The position numbers were made by a program, and so were the translations under genes. The notes under the pieces are model-generated. The model was not told the origin of the DNA. It was given only the letters and a program-made list of their open reading frames with translations, and searched no databases. From assembly GCA_006386115.1 (NCBI GenBank), contig VFIW01000038.1, positions 124,001 to 188,000 of the forward strand: a stretch of DNA of 64,000 nt, written 5' to 3'. The stretch comes from Globisporangium splendens (taxonomy: Eukaryota; Oomycota; Peronosporomycetes; Pythiales; Pythiaceae). This document shows, piece by piece, positions 51,643-64,000 of this stretch (position 1 is its first letter; every line of letters begins with the position of its first letter).

Positions 51643-54600
51643 TTAGGAAGTTTTCTTCAGTGCAGGTGACCATTCCTCTGCAGCGCACACAGCTGCAAAC
51701 GGTTTCCCATGAGTCTTTTTGTGAGTTGATGCGGTTGATTCTCTGGCGCGTCCGTTGGTTAATTTAGTGGTAGCTCTCATGCCTGTGAACTCTGTCGCAT
51801 TGACCGTCGCCGTCGTGAGGATCACTTTGATCTCGCTGCCTTGATTCCGAATGCTAAGAACTCCGAGGCCCGCCATGGACTGAGTTTGCGTCCCGAGATC
51901 ACCACCAGTAGCAACACTGGACCCGCTGCTGACAAACTCAGGCAGGAAAAATGGTTGCTGCGCGAACATGCACCATGTGAAATCCGAGTCTTCTCTTCCC
52001 TTGCCTGTCGTTTGCGCGGTGTTTTTCTTGGAGCCAGAGCCTGTCGAAGAGGATGGACCGGTCGCCACTGCAGTGGCCGTCGCGCTTGAGGCTGGATTTA
52101 GAGCATTAGCGTTCGGTCGATCTTTGTCTTTTACCTGCATGGATCTCTTTCGAGCTGGGCCAGTAGCTGCAGTTTGCGAAACGGAATCTCGCCCTGTGGC
52201 TGCTCCAGGCGACGTATTAAACGATGACGAAGGTCCATGTTGCTGCTGCTGCGTCATGAACAGCTTGTACGCCGCGGCCGCTGGGAATTGGTTCTCAATC
52301 ACGATCTCCTCGACCTTTTTCTCGTACGTGTTGGTCTCAATCTGAATCACTCGAACCGGTTTGCGTGAGATAATGTTGGACTCGAGCAGAAACACCATCG
52401 TTGCACCCGACGAAGACGTGAATACAGAAGGCTCTCGGATGGGCTGGAACACGAGCCGCGCCGTCACTTTTCGCGAGAACCGCGGCCGAAATGTCACGAC
52501 GAACGCGACTGTTTTCCCTGGTTCGAGCACCACGCTGTTTGACTCGATGCTGAACGTACTGGCACCACTGGTGTGGCCGTTTGAGTCGGTGCCATCGAGG
52601 AACACTTGGTACCGAAGCGCCCGCGAGCTCGGGTTCTTCAACTCGATGCTTTTCTCCATCACTTGGCCCAGCACGCCTTTGAATTCAATCGTCGCTTTCG
52701 GGATAAATTGCGGCAGAGTCTGGTTCAAATGCAACAAGAGCACCACCATCTCGCGCGCGTTGAGACGCGATAAAAAGACAGCAGGATTAATGCCAAAATC
52801 AACGCCAAAGGACGACAGCGTCTGCAACAAGAGCTGAGCATTGCTGTGCATCTGGGCATCGGACAACACACGCTTTCGCTCATTTGCCGTGAGCTCCAAA
52901 CGAAAGCACTCGTACTTGCTATGCTCGGTCGTTAGCGCTGGTATATGGGACGCTACGAGATGAAACAAATACTTGGCATCGAGCAAGTCTTTGCGAATAT
53001 CCAGTAAATGCGCTTCCACGATGGTCGCTTGTGGCAGGTGATGAGCCTCAACGCTCAGTGGCGGTAAACCTGCCTTCACGTGATCGCAGATCCACTGAAT
53101 CAACACCATTTCCGACTCGCTATACACGTTACTGCCCACGTAAGCTCGAGAAAGCAGTTCTACTTTGCTTTGCTGCAGCTGCTGCCGGAATTCCTGTTGC
53201 TGTTGATTGTATACTTTCGCTGTGATCCGATACAGCAGAAAGCACTTGATCACTTGATACAGCACTTTCATCCACGCGTTCGCACTCACTGCCTGCCACT
53301 CCCTCTCCAGAACATGTCGTCGCTGCAGAAAACGCATGGTGACGAGTCCCGGAGACGACAAGATGGCTGGATCTGCGCGCGGATCCTCACACGCTCGAAC
53401 GTAATACTCCTGACTCAGCAAATGCTCCGGGAGAACATCGTGGAGCATCGCACCGTACGACTTTAAGAACTTGAGCAGCTCCGTATATTGCTGCGTAAAG
53501 TGAACGAGCAAATCTTTCTTCGATGGCGAGCTTCCAGCGACAGCACTGCTACCTTTTCCAGTCTTGATGGCCGCCATCACGCCGCCACCGATCGGCTTCT
53601 TCGTGCACACCATCTCGAGCAGCTCGTACAGCGGCTTCCCCCATGTGTCGGCAAAATTATGCGGGAACCTCGTTATTGGGTTGCGAAGAAAGTTCGCGTT
53701 TAGGTATTGGAGCAGGAACGCGATCTCAGAATCGCGAAACTGCGCAATCGTGGAGGACGAATCGCTTGCGCCACCGTGCGCTAGGATGTTCGACAGGGAG
53801 CACGTTTGGGACGTAGTATCGTCCTCAATGCTGGCAGCCGAGTCGACATCAATGAATCCGTTCAGTTGCTGCTGTTTCTCTTTGTTCAATTCCGCTTCGC
53901 TTTGCTTCTTCGAGAGCAAGTAAATCGGAAATCGCATAGAGCCGTGCGAGTGAAACACAAACGTGGGCGGTTGCTGCGATGAATTTTCGGAGCCATGCTG
54001 CTTTTTCGAAATAGAGAGCTTGCGTTCAGCAACACTCGCTTCTTCATGGCCTGACTTCTGGTTCTCGTCTTGATCCATGCCGTGGGAATGAAGAAACTGG
54101 AAATTGGTCAAGAGGCAATTCTCCGTGCAGCCAGCGATCGGGAGGTAGAAGGCATTGCCATCGGCGTCGAAAAACTCGATGCGCGCGTTGAACGCGACAC
54201 TTTTCTTACTACAGAAGCGAACCTCGACCGGGATCTTGGGACACGCCATGCTCAGGATCTTCCCCTTTGGGAACAGCAACGTCACGGGTGCTTTCGTGAG
54301 ATCGAGTGGTACGCGATACGTCAGATCGAGATGATCGTAGCCCGTGCTCTGGATAAACAGTTTGGCCCTCGACACGATCCCCAGAGGCACGGTGGGCAAA
54401 ACTACGTTGTTCTCACTGAATGAGAGGTGCGGGTGAATGCCCTCGCCCTTGACGCTCACGTGAATGTAAAACTGATCGTCGAGCAGCAACAGGATCTCTT
54501 CCTCGACGTATTCCACGGCGTCAAGAGGCAAAAAACTGACGCGAATCTTGACTTCTTCAGCTGGCGCGAGCTCCCCTTTCTCCGGTGCGAGGTGGAAGAT

Positions 54601-57600
54601 CACCGAGGACGCGGACGTGCACACAGTATGACCAGCGCGCTTCGCGGCCACAGAATTTGCCATCTGATTGTGTTTCAACTGGGATGTATCAATCTGCCAC
54701 TTGACCGACTTGGAATCGTTGTTCGTCAGCACAATGAACTTCGTGTACGGCACCTTTCGAATTCCTTCTCGGGTGATGACGCAGCGATGAAAGTCAAGCA
54801 CAGCGCTTGAGAACAATAATCGCGGGGCAATGGCAGTCGCTGTAACTTTACGAGTGATGGATTCCGGCCGCGCAATGGCACTGGAGCTGCTCATGCCTGC
54901 AATCTGAATGGCAAGATTTGGTCATGCGAGCCCGGTTTTCTCGGCGTGAAGGTTAAATGGAACGAGACGGTTGTGTTCGCAGGGATGCAGATCTGCCATT
55001 TCGAGCACATCGCATCGACATCGCCTTCTGTTGAATCCGTCAACGTCGTTGAGATGGCAGCGGGACTGGTCGGTCTCTCGGCGTTGTGTGAAGACTCTTT
55101 GTCCATAATCGGAATGAACACGCTGCTGATGTCTTCTAATCGAGCGAGTGGCTTTGGAGGCATCACGACCGCAAATTCGTCGGTCAGAGACGACCCAAGA
55201 TCGAGCAAAAGGCACGCAGGAATCGCACTCCGATTCTCCAATGACACTATGCGTGGCACTGACACACCTAACACGACTTCGCCAAATCCGATGACGCTTT
55301 GCGGACTGATGTACACTTCCGGGACGAGCACGCTCGCGAGGATCGGGATCCGCACGCTGCGTCCTCCTCGAATCTGTACATGCAGCGTGACATTGCTGTC
55401 CAAGACCACGGACTTGTGAGGGACAATCTTGACGACAAGATCGCTGGATTCCTGCGCCAAGATGGTGCCTACACTCGGCGAGACGGTGATCCCCAGTGAG
55501 TTCGCTGTCGATGCCGGCTCAATGGTCGCATAAAAAGTAGCCCAGGAGCTGCTACTGCTTATCGACGTCGGGTCTGTCATCGTGGCATTCAACAGCGTGA
55601 TCTTTTTCTCCTTTTCCATACCGACAGAGATGGTGCCAAAGTCCACTTTCTTCTCCTTCGCCGTCACTTTGAGCTCTTGCACCAGCGCCTTGCACGCCAG
55701 TGTGACCCTCTTGCCGCCAGTGATCTCTAGCTGGAAGGAGCTGCCAATCCAGGTCCCGCGACCAAGTTTATCAGGCGTCATCGAGTACTGGTGCAGCGCA
55801 GTGCCTGCTGATGGCGGCGTGTATACTACCTGGCAGGTATGCGTGGAAGCAGGTTGTAACGATCCATTCGGTGGAAGAACCTCGAAAACACACTTGGTGG
55901 GAGGCATTGTACCTGCACCCGCGGCTGAGCCCAGCAACGCGCTTTTCTCCAGCGTTGCCGCTGCCACAGTCGCATTGCTCTTGGATGAATCCGGACGAGG
56001 TACAAGTGCATTGGCTTTCATCAACGTCCATTGGTATGGTGCCACGGAATCGCTTGTGTTGGTCAGCGCGACCTCGAGCATCATAGACGGACTCGTGTCC
56101 ATGTAGCTGAACTCGAATTGCAGTTCGTCCGTCGATAGCTCGACGATAATCGGGGCAACTTCTGCAACGACCGTGATCTCTCGTTTGTGCACGCCGTTGA
56201 TGGAAAACCCGAGCTGCTTTTGGAAAAACTGCTCTTTAGTGGAGCTAAACACGAGATCAAAGCCAGCGAGGGTGCGTGGCGGCACGACCTGGGACTTGAG
56301 CGGAGTATGCAGCGCAAGCTCCTCCAAATGATCTTCCTCGCGCAGGTGCAGCGCCACGACAATGTTCTGCGTGAGATTGTTCTGGATACTCAGACTCTTC
56401 TTGGCCACCCCGTTGACACTTAGTTTCCCCAAATGCATCGTTTTCGGACCGGATAGGACCTGCTCCAGCTGATCAAAATCGAGATTGAGGGCACACTCTG
56501 CGATTTCGGCCTGGGTCGCTGGTTGCGGCTTGAATTTCTTCTTGACAAACTTGTTTTCATCAAAGAACGACTTGGACTTGCTGCCTCCGCCATTCGTACC
56601 AAATTGGCTCAACCAGAGCGGGTCCGACTGCTGCTTTAGCTCTTTCGGAAGCCGAACCATACGCGGTTCCATGCCGCTTTGACGTTCCATACCTAGGTTG
56701 ACATCGTTTGCAGTAGACGCACCGCTGTTGTTGTCGTCTTCATTATTGTTGTTGCTGCTTCGAGCATTCGATACATCGTTCTTTATCCCTGTCGCCGATT
56801 TCCGTCGCGTTTTCTCTTCACGCTGCAAACGGCACGCTGCAAGGTACTCGTGGCACCCGGCTTTACGATCGGCGCGCTTCGCGAGCTCCTTCACACAGTA
56901 CGTCAGATGCGTGTTGTTCGTTCCTTCAAACTCGTACTCATCAATGGCTGCCGTGCCATTCAACGCTGCCAATTCGTACGGCGCCATCCGATGGAACGTA
57001 CGCGTGAGCTTGCCTTTGGTCTGCTTCGCTTCTTCTGGGAGCAAAAACTTGTACTGAGGCACAAAGTCGGATGGAAGAGCGTGGACACCACCAAGAATCG
57101 GTTTGCTGCTCACATCGCCCACAGCAGCGGCTCGCCCTTTTACGTGAATCGGCACCATGAGTACGTCTTTATTGACCGACAGCTCCAAGATGCTCTGGAA
57201 CGTACCCAGTTGCGTTGGCGTGAAGCTCGCGATGATGGTCTGTGATTACAAGACGTCGAGGCGCCCAACGTTCGGTTTGACGGAGAAGTGGGCGATCTTC
57301 GGGATCGAGAAGTGAATTGGAAGCCCCGACACATTCTTGAGCGAGAGCAGGATGTCGGCGCGGTCGTGGCTCTTCACGTCGCCAAAGTCCACCGTAGACG
57401 ACGGCGAGATGTCAATTTTCGGGTAAAAAGCCTTGCCTGCAACCTCAAACGTGAGATTCTGATTATGGAGATCGGCACACTGGATGGATGCAAACGCATT
57501 GAGAACCATCGGAGGCAGAGCCATGGAACTACCATCAGTCGTGGAGTTCTGGCTGTTGCTGTCGCCCTGGGTGAGTTCAGTCTGTCGGTATTTGGCTTCG

Positions 57601-58607
57601 AGTTGCTTGGGCTTGAGCAAGTCGACTCCCCGCGGATGGTACGTGAATGTGACGACGAGATCGGCGAATGGTTCGACGCGACCCTCGGCTGGGTACACCT
57701 GGAGCTCTTTGCGGCGCTCGTACGCCTCACGTTCGTCCTCGGCGCTCAAACTAGTCGAGCTCGATCCAGTGTTGCTGTTACCTCCTCCATTGCCTCCACT
57801 ACCGCCAAACTTCAGCGTAATCTTGAAGAAGAGCGGCTGAGGACCATTGTTCCGTAAAACGGTCTCGATGACCTTGCATTCGCCTGCAAACAACGAGCCA
57901 AAGTACAGATTCTTCACAGGCGCAAAGCCGTTCTTCTTGAGCACCAGTTCGACGTTGTGCGCCACGACTTTGCCGCACACGTCGATGATCTTCTCGGTCG
58001 CGAGTCCTCTTCCTTCGTCTCTCGGAGAGGAGGCTAATACGTCATCCTCATCTCCCTCTTCCATGATAGCGGCTCCAGGCGGCTGCTCTCGTATTCGGAT
58101 GCGCACAATGCCTCGAAACACGCCGACGTCCTTCCCGACGACTTCGATCTTGAGGTTGCGCGCCTCTTTTGGCGCCAGACAGCCGCGCATTGGCGCCACA
58201 ACGATCGCATTGCCACCGCCGTTTCCGACATTATCCCCACCATGTGAGCCGCCATTCGCGTCGAGGACCTCGATGCGGAAACTTCCAGACCGCGCGCCTG
58301 TGTTTCGCAGCCGCACGTACTGCGCCGCGCGCTGCGTGAGCACCACGAGCCCGAGGTCGCACAGACTCGGCTCGACGTCGAGGATCGGACACGCCTTGCG
58401 CGCCAGCAGCGGCACCTCGACGCACGAATGGTCGTCGCCCTTGGTCTGCAGTGCGTCGTGGAAGATCGCGTCCACTGCCGTGGCGTGGACCTGGAATGTG
58501 ACCTCGTACTTGATGCTGATTCCCGGGGGCACCTTGACGGTCGGGTTGGCCGTGCGTACGAGGTCCTGTGCACGGAGCAGCACGCGGAAGGGCGGGCGCG
58601 TCGCCAT
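51643..58607 (-). CDS. CFAP47-like flagellar protein, interrupted by a nonsense codon and a frameshift
   Basis: Three long open stretches, 58607-57246 (453 aa), 57188-54891 (765 aa) and 54894-51643 (1083 aa), read as one protein of about 2,300 residues. They contain repeated ASH/MSP-type immunoglobulin-like modules (VDFGDVKSHDRADILLSLKN; VDFGTISVGMEKEKKITLLN). The third part has a calponin-homology segment (SEMVLIQWICDHV...LNAREMVVLLLHLN), the layout of CFAP47 (CXorf22-type) axonemal proteins. The first two parts are in the same frame, split only by TAA at 57248-57246. The sequence continues as SQTIIASFTPTQLGTFQ, so a Gln CAA codon could have been lost. Parts two and three meet at an ATGA overlap, a one-base frameshift. 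The N-terminus starts inside a module, so upstream exons may be missing. Expected role: central-apparatus or axoneme structure in zoospore flagella. Either a young pseudogene or sequence errors. Confidence 0.8.
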
Positions 58608-58810
58608 CGCTCAGATGCGTAGGTGAAGAGGCGGCAGGAGAGGGAGTGAGAAAGGCACTTGGAGGCGGAGGGGCGCGCAGCTTTGTCCTGCGGGTGTCCG
58701 TAACGCCGCCGCCATTTTTGGTAGACAGCACTTGGACGAGTGAAGGGATGCATAGTTTTAGGACAATGTTAATATTGTCCTAGTTTATTGGATGCTGTGG
58801 AATAAGAGTT
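58608..58810. other. Upstream region of the CFAP47-like gene
   Basis: Pyrimidine-rich on the minus strand (TCACTCCCTCTCCTGCCGCC). No clear initiator seen. Confidence 0.3.
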
Positions 58811-59800
58811 TTAGAAAGTGGGCTCGGTTGGACATATTTGTTGCAGATGTAGTAACACACCACATGATGACTGGCTGCCGTTGTACAGCAAAAAGAATAC
58901 GTACGATGCCTTGGTGCTTGCTCTGACGGATACACGACAACATTTCCGTATTTCGTTGGCAAATTTGGTCGCGTACCTCGGCAATACTTGCTGCTGCTCG
59001 ATGCACTGTTGTCCTGTATTTATGTCCTCAGGATGAATATCCCTAGGACGTCCTGCAAAACATGCTAACCAGTGTGTTGCATGACACAACGTATTTTTTC
59101 TCGCTGGAACAAAGTTGTTGCTTCTCACCGAAGCCGCTTGAACCGGAATGTCAAGTCTGCGTCTGCAATCAGCAACACGACAACCTTTGAGTATCAAGGA
59201 CTCCTCGACTCCGATGCGGTTGAAGTACTGCATCGCGCGGAATTTCAGCCCCTCCACCGAGGTGAATTTTCGTTTGTCGATGACGAGAAACAAGCCCAGG
59301 ACCCAGAGCACGAGCATTGGGGTGCTCCCAAAAAGAGTCGTAATGGGATCGGAAGGGCCCTTCAGCTCGTGAGCACGAGGAAGAGCCCTATCGTCGCGAC
59401 CGCAGTTGCCACCGAGATGAGCACCACGCGATAAATGTGCAACTGGAGCTCTGGCAGCCACTCCTTCGAGCGCAACAAGTTGCTGAGTCCTCCACACGTT
59501 ACGGTGATGAACACTCGGGTCCAGAACGTGTAATTCGCGCTCTATCCGTCCGAGGGAAGCTGCAAAGGCGCACATTCCGTCGGCAGCGCGATGCTGAGCG
59601 CCAGAAGCGGGGTCACAATGCACACAATTGCCACGCGCCACGATGGCGTCGTGCAGCAGCGCTCATCGAGAGCCTCAACTCGCTCTAGCGAGTGCTTGCC
59701 GCGGTGACTGACCTGGAGGCTGTCATAGAGGTTCTTGGTACGCGACCAGAGCTTCTGTTGAGCCGCGCACAGACTCGACACCACATTTGGCAGTGTGGAT
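58811..59800 (-). pseudogene. Remnant of a multi-pass membrane protein gene
   Basis: Recognisable protein pieces occur in different frames on the minus strand. First LWSRTKNLYDSLQVSHRGKH, SLERVEALDERCCTTPSWRV and a hydrophobic span (AIVCIVTPLLALSIALP). Then, in other frames, NYTFWTRVFITVTCGG, a span near 59400 and PSDPITTLFGSTPMLVLWVL. From memory this resembles a large family of uncharacterised membrane proteins in Phytophthora-type genomes whose N-termini carry YDSLQVSHRG and LERMEALDEY blocks. Frame changes and internal stops show the copy is dead. Confidence 0.5.
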
Positions 59801-61059
59801 AGGCGGGTGTCCAGAATTCTGAACGCGAGCTCTAGTCAGCACGCTTTTTGAGGCAAGCCAAGGCTGAGAGTACGTCTTGATACGCTGTCACGGGTAAGAC
59901 AGCATGGGATGCGTCTCCAATGAGTCAGTCGTCTTGTCGGTAGATCGAAATGGATCATCTATTCCGGATTTTTAACTTGGCTGCGGATGCTATTCGCCAT
60001 TCCCACAGCTGCATTGATTCCTCGGTCCAATCGAAGCCAACACCACGGCTCCCCAGCTCATTCATGCATCTCCACCGACCTAGCAAAACCTACCACTTTC
60101 TAGCAAGCAATGCCCCAAGCTTTAGTCGATTGAGCTGCGGTGGTCTTGCATGATCTCTGGGGAAAATCAAAATCTCACGGTGTTTCGCTCGCTGCAATAG
60201 GAGCATCACCCTCGTTTCTCGGTTTGCTCGCGGTCATGCGACTCGTGTTGAAGTATCGTGTCGCGTTTTATGGAGATCAGCTTGAGGGGTAAGGACATGT
60301 CGTCCACGCGATATCGATGCCACATACCGCCACGTGCATCAAGCAGAGACTCCAACTGCTCTTTACGTACGGGCCACTCACGCCCACAGTTCTGCGCGAG
60401 GCGCTTCAGCGCAAACTTGCGTTCTCGCCGCTCCACAAAGTTGGGTTTGTGCTCGAATCGCAGTCGGCGCCATGCTCATGCGTGGCTTCTGTTCCCAATA
60501 CTGCGTACTATGGGTACGTCGGAGGAAAGCCCCAAGCCATCACCTCAACTGAGGTCCTCAAGTGCAACTTGAACTACTGGGGATCGAATTATAACCAGCG
60601 CGCATGCGTGTGCTTCTTACGATCCGTAGGCGCCGACTTCACGCTTCGATTTTCTTGGGTCTCGTTGGATAATGATGATCCACGAGGCAGTCCGTTTCGT
60701 CCCACGCTGCAAAGGCAAACTCACGGAGAAAGCACAGCCACAGCAGCTGGCCATCAACAAAGCAGCAGCTCCTCCTCGTCTGTCTATTGAGCTCAGCTCG
60801 TCTCATCTTTGGCTGTCGGACTTCAAACAGTCTACAGGTGCACTCAGGCGAGATCACGAGCCAAGAGAGCGATCCGCAGCGTTCTAAGTCGAACTCTCTT
60901 CTCGGAAATGATGCGGTGACAAAAGTTCCGAGAGCATCAATGGGTTTCTTGAATAATCTTATAAAGTAAGTGTACAACAACAGCTTTTGGCGGCAAGCCA
61001 GCAATAAAAAACAACAAATACAAAACTAGACACTAACCTATCAAGCCTCAACAAGTCTG
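59801..61059. other. Gene-poor interval
   Basis: An open frame at 60317-60790 (+) begins MPHTATCIKQRLQLLFTYGP and has a protein-like first half (LREALQRKLAFSPLHKVGFV; NYWGSNYNQRACVCFL), possibly a fragment of a gene I do not recognise. Nothing else supported. Confidence 0.3.
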
Positions 61060-61953
61060 TCAGACACGCTTGGCGCGCTGGGCAGCTGCCAGCAGCACTG
61101 GGTGATTCAGCAGCTCGGTGGTCGTTTGGAACCGATTCCTTGGGTTCACTTGCAGCATTCTCGAGAGCAGATCCAGCGTCGCAAAGGAGAACCACGACTC
61201 CATCTTCCACGCCTGCAGCACGCCTCGGACTCCAACTTTCTTGAATGCCAGGAACTCCTGGGACAATGGCGACGCAAAGTCGACGAGCGGCGAACCCGTG
61301 AGCATCATGAACAGGATCACGCCGAGCGACCAAATGTCAGCCTTGACGGGGTCATAAGTCACCCCTGCTGCTTGGCTCAACACGGCTTCGGGAGCGACAT
61401 ACTGGGTCTTGCCAACACAGTCCCGCGCAGGGATGTCGGCGAGCGCACTGAGACCAAAGTCTCCGATTTTGCACACGCTATCATGAAGGAAAATGTTCTC
61501 CAGGGATAAATCACGGTGCGCGATATTGTGCTTGTGAAGATACTGGAGCCCGCGCGCGATCTGCAACAGCAACTGCATGGCTTCTTCTTGGCGCACGCGG
61601 CTATTGGGCATGTCCATGAGGTATTTCAGCAAATCGCCTTGATCGCAGTACTCCATCACGAGAAAGATGCTCTGCTTGTTCGCGTACGCTTCAAAAAGCT
61701 CCACAACATGCTGATGGCCCGAGAGCGCTTGCAGGCGCTTCGTGATGCGCCATTCACGCCAGAGGTCGACGTCATCTGCTGCATCATTCTGCTGCTCGTT
61801 CGCTGCGATCGGCACGGCCTTGACCACCACGCGGCGGTGCGCATCACCCTGCGGTCGGTCTCCGCTGGTACTGCGGATCTCGCCGCTGTAGATCTTAGCG
61901 CTCATGCGGCCGCTGATCGTGATCCGGTGCGGCGTGGCGGCGGCGCTGCTCAT
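61060..61953 (-). CDS. Small serine/threonine protein kinase
   Basis: Single exon, 297 residues, almost entirely a kinase domain. Visible motifs are VVVKAVPI (catalytic Lys), DLWREWRITKRL (helix C Glu), LVMEYCDQGDLLKYL, the catalytic loop HRDLSLENIFL, GDFGLSA, and YVAPEAV for APE. It ends in the subdomain XI Arg context (LQVNPRNRFQTTTELLNHPV). The nucleotide-binding Gly loop is degenerate (SGRMSAKIYSGEI): only the outer glycines are obvious. Overall it resembles CAMK/SNF1-like stand-alone kinases of protists. The start MSSAAATPHRITISG is the first ATG after CGCATTCATCCTCCAGT. Substrate and pathway unknown. Confidence 0.85.
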   Translation of the reverse strand: MSSAAATPHRITISGRMSAKIYSGEIRSTSGDRPQGDAHRRVVVKAVPIAANEQQNDAADDVDLWREWRITKRLQALSGHQHVVELFEAYANKQSIFLVMEYCDQGDLLKYLMDMPNSRVRQEEAMQLLLQIARGLQYLHKHNIAHRDLSLENIFLHDSVCKIGDFGLSALADIPARDCVGKTQYVAPEAVLSQAAGVTYDPVKADIWSLGVILFMMLTGSPLVDFASPLSQEFLAFKKVGVRGVLQAWKMESWFSFATLDLLSRMLQVNPRNRFQTTTELLNHPVLLAAAQRAKRV

Positions 61954-64000
61954 ACTGGAGGATGAATGCGCACTTGAAGCTTGGCGGGCTGCGATGTGCG
62001 CAGGAGCGCGCTAATTCGCAAATGAGCTGGTTGTCCAAGCGCACTGTAGCTCTTCCCGCACCCATGAGAACAAGAGAGAAAGAAAAACTGGCGTCTCGGA
62101 AACCCCAGAAGAAAAAAGGTGCGTGGCAGTGCGCCATGTCTCTGGGAAGCATTATTCACATTATCGAGGTCTCTCTGATGCACTTCAAGGCTTGATAATG
62201 TTCCTATTACACATTATATAGAGGTAGTTGATAGGAGAGACAGGTTTGTAGTTGAAGTACAGCGTCCGTGATGCGCACCAAGTGCCGTTAACCGTGGCCA
62301 ATGGTTGGGCTCAGAGACCGCCCTTTTTATGATACAACGCGACGTCAGCAGGCACGTGCTTCGAAGTGACGCGCATGGTTGACCAACCTGGTTTCAACCG
62401 GGTCCGACAGGTCTTCCAAGTGCCTCCAATGACCCAATGACTCACTTTTGGTGTCTCTGATTGGCTGCAGGGTTCGTGACGGAGTGCGACGTGGCCCGCA
62501 CTCCACTTTGAAGCGCTCGACACGCAAATGACGACGAGCTGTGCAGACGAATGATTGGGTTGGTGGCCATTGACGCGCCGCGAGACAACGGCCGTCGCGT
62601 GTTGCTGCTTCGCCCAGTGACTCTCGTGGCTCAGATTCGTGCGATGCACAACCTCAAGTTCAGTGCCAACGGATCAGCAAAGTTTGAGCAAGCGAACGAA
62701 AATCAAGTGCATGGAGTGACGAGACGGCGGTGTACAGTGTGCGGAACCAATGCGATGATCTCCTCGTTCTCGGCTCTGCACTCAACTGGCTTCTTGTCTC
62801 TATTGATTATTTGGACTTGGCTGCACGCGCGAGAACGCGCATCGAACATCGCGCACTGGCTCGGCCATTATGAGGTGATTCGAATGCTCAGACGCAGATG
62901 CATCGAGTGCAAAGCAGAACCTTGGCCAAGATAAAGCCAAGGCACACAGACGCACTTTTGTGTGGTCTACAAACGGGAAATTCCGGATAACTCATGCACA
63001 ACGGGAGACAGACCTTCTCCGGCCCGTCTCTGTGCACTTCCCAGTACCTGTCGTATGCACCTGTCTGGTCTCTGCACAAGGAGGGGTGACGTCGCCGGAC
63101 GCGCAGCCAATCACGCAGCAGCTACGGTCGCCTCCCCAAATTGAAGGTAGGGTTCACTGCGCTCTTCTCTTCTTTGTGCAAATGATGCGATGCGCCAGTG
63201 CGTGCTGCAGCCACACACAGCGTCACGTGTGCGCTCGCCCGATGCACTGCGGCCTCAGCGTCACCTAGTGCGTTCTTCCAACGGGGAAGATCGTAGTGCA
63301 CACCAGCGATGCGCGCCTGCGCCAATGGTTTTTGCTTATCTCTCCCACGTTGCAGTTCTCGCTATCCGAAGCATCCAGTTCCCCGTCCTTCCGTTGATCT
63401 ATTCGCTGCGCTTGGTTTCAAAACACGGAGGCTAGTTGAACAAATCAGAGAGCACCAGATGGAACAGTGAACAACGCGTGTTTTCTTTTGGGCGGTTTGT
63501 TTTTCTCGGTATCCGTTTCTCGTGGCTGCTACTTGAGCAACGAGCACAACGTTCCCCAGCCAAAGGTTTTTATTTCCTTCGCATCCCATATCCATTCGAA
63601 CAACTGAAGGAGATGAAGCCCAAGTCGCCGCCACAGCCCATGCTGACGGCAACATCATCAGTTCGATTACGGAGCCAGCGATAGCAATTTGAGCTCGGAG
63701 CACTCAAAACCCCACCAACCACGAGTGCCTTCTCTCACTGTCTCAAGCCAAAAGTAGCCTCATCGCAGGGATGTAAACCCCTTAATAGCCTTCAAAACAT
63801 CAACCGCAGAGTTAGATCTGTGCCAGTGAGATCCATGTCAAGATCAACATGAAACAAGAACATGACTTTAAATCGAAACCTCAATCTGAATGAGAGGGCC
63901 AAATCACCACCATCGCAGGCATTCGGCACAATCACCAATACGATTATGGAGCTCTCAGGTAGCCAACAATAGCATTTGAACCCTGGACACTGCAAACTCC
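61954..64000. other. Right-hand gene-poor interval
   Basis: No convincing gene. Open frames such as 62551-62934 (+), with a VTRRRCTVCG zinc-knuckle-like stretch, are not supported by context. Single CCAAT/ATTGG boxes occur (62459, 63107), but none with the paired 13-bp geometry. The segment 63780-64000 contains two similar stretches (for example AACATCAACCGCAGAGT and AGATCAACATGAAAC) with no clear meaning. Confidence 0.35.

Noticed and set aside
62551..62934. An open frame with VTRRRCTVCG, considered as a PiggyBac-type transposase tail.
   Set aside because: Only one cysteine pair is recognisable and no DDE or upstream transposase sequence is present.

Overview
The window looks like a nuclear contig of an oomycete (a stramenopile 'water mould'). 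The reasons are compact genes with few short GT-AG introns (74-96 bp where resolved), oomycete-type initiator motifs (TCATTYYNCAWTTT-like) before several genes, a degenerate FAR1/MULE-type transposase, a GPI-anchored GH5 glycosidase, a multidomain MAP kinase and a flagellar CFAP47-like gene. The species cannot be fixed from the sequence. All calls come from reading the sequence; no database search was run.

Layout. 1-6.3 kb: the 3' end of a gene entering from the left, a three-exon CinA/PncC-nucleotidyltransferase fusion (-), and a decayed EF-hand-like gene (+). 6.3-13.2 kb: SulP/SLC26 anion transporters SulP-1 and SulP-2 (both -) with a dead MULE transposase between them. 15.7-17.3 kb: a four-exon PHD-finger/TAZ-zinc-finger protein (-). 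17.5-27.9 kb: a head-to-tail array of about six 1661-bp units, each carrying one GNAT acetyltransferase gene. 28.3-29.2 kb: an intron-containing MscL channel with a zinc-ribbon tail (-). 30.0-34.4 kb: a PH/SnoaL-like/C2/MAP-kinase fusion (+). 35.1-44.8 kb: three more SulP transporters (SulP-3 +, SulP-4 +, SulP-5 -). 46-51.2 kb: two small coiled-coil genes flanking a secreted, probably GPI-anchored GH5 protein. 51.6-58.6 kb: a very large CFAP47-like flagellar gene (-) broken by one nonsense codon and one frameshift. 58.8-64 kb: a membrane-protein pseudogene, a small protein kinase (-) and apparently gene-poor sequence.

How the parts relate. The dominant theme is local gene amplification. There are five SulP anion transporters in 38 kb. 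SulP-2, -4 and -5 exchange sequence: SulP-4 has the membrane domain of SulP-2 and a STAS domain like SulP-5. SulP-2 and SulP-4 also share a leader/initiator sequence. The GNAT array is nearly identical between units and has two different edges, as expected if unequal crossing-over fused two older GNAT genes. Several intergenic regions, some near the SulP genes, contain facing CCAAT boxes with a constant 13-bp gap. This is the least explained signal in the window.
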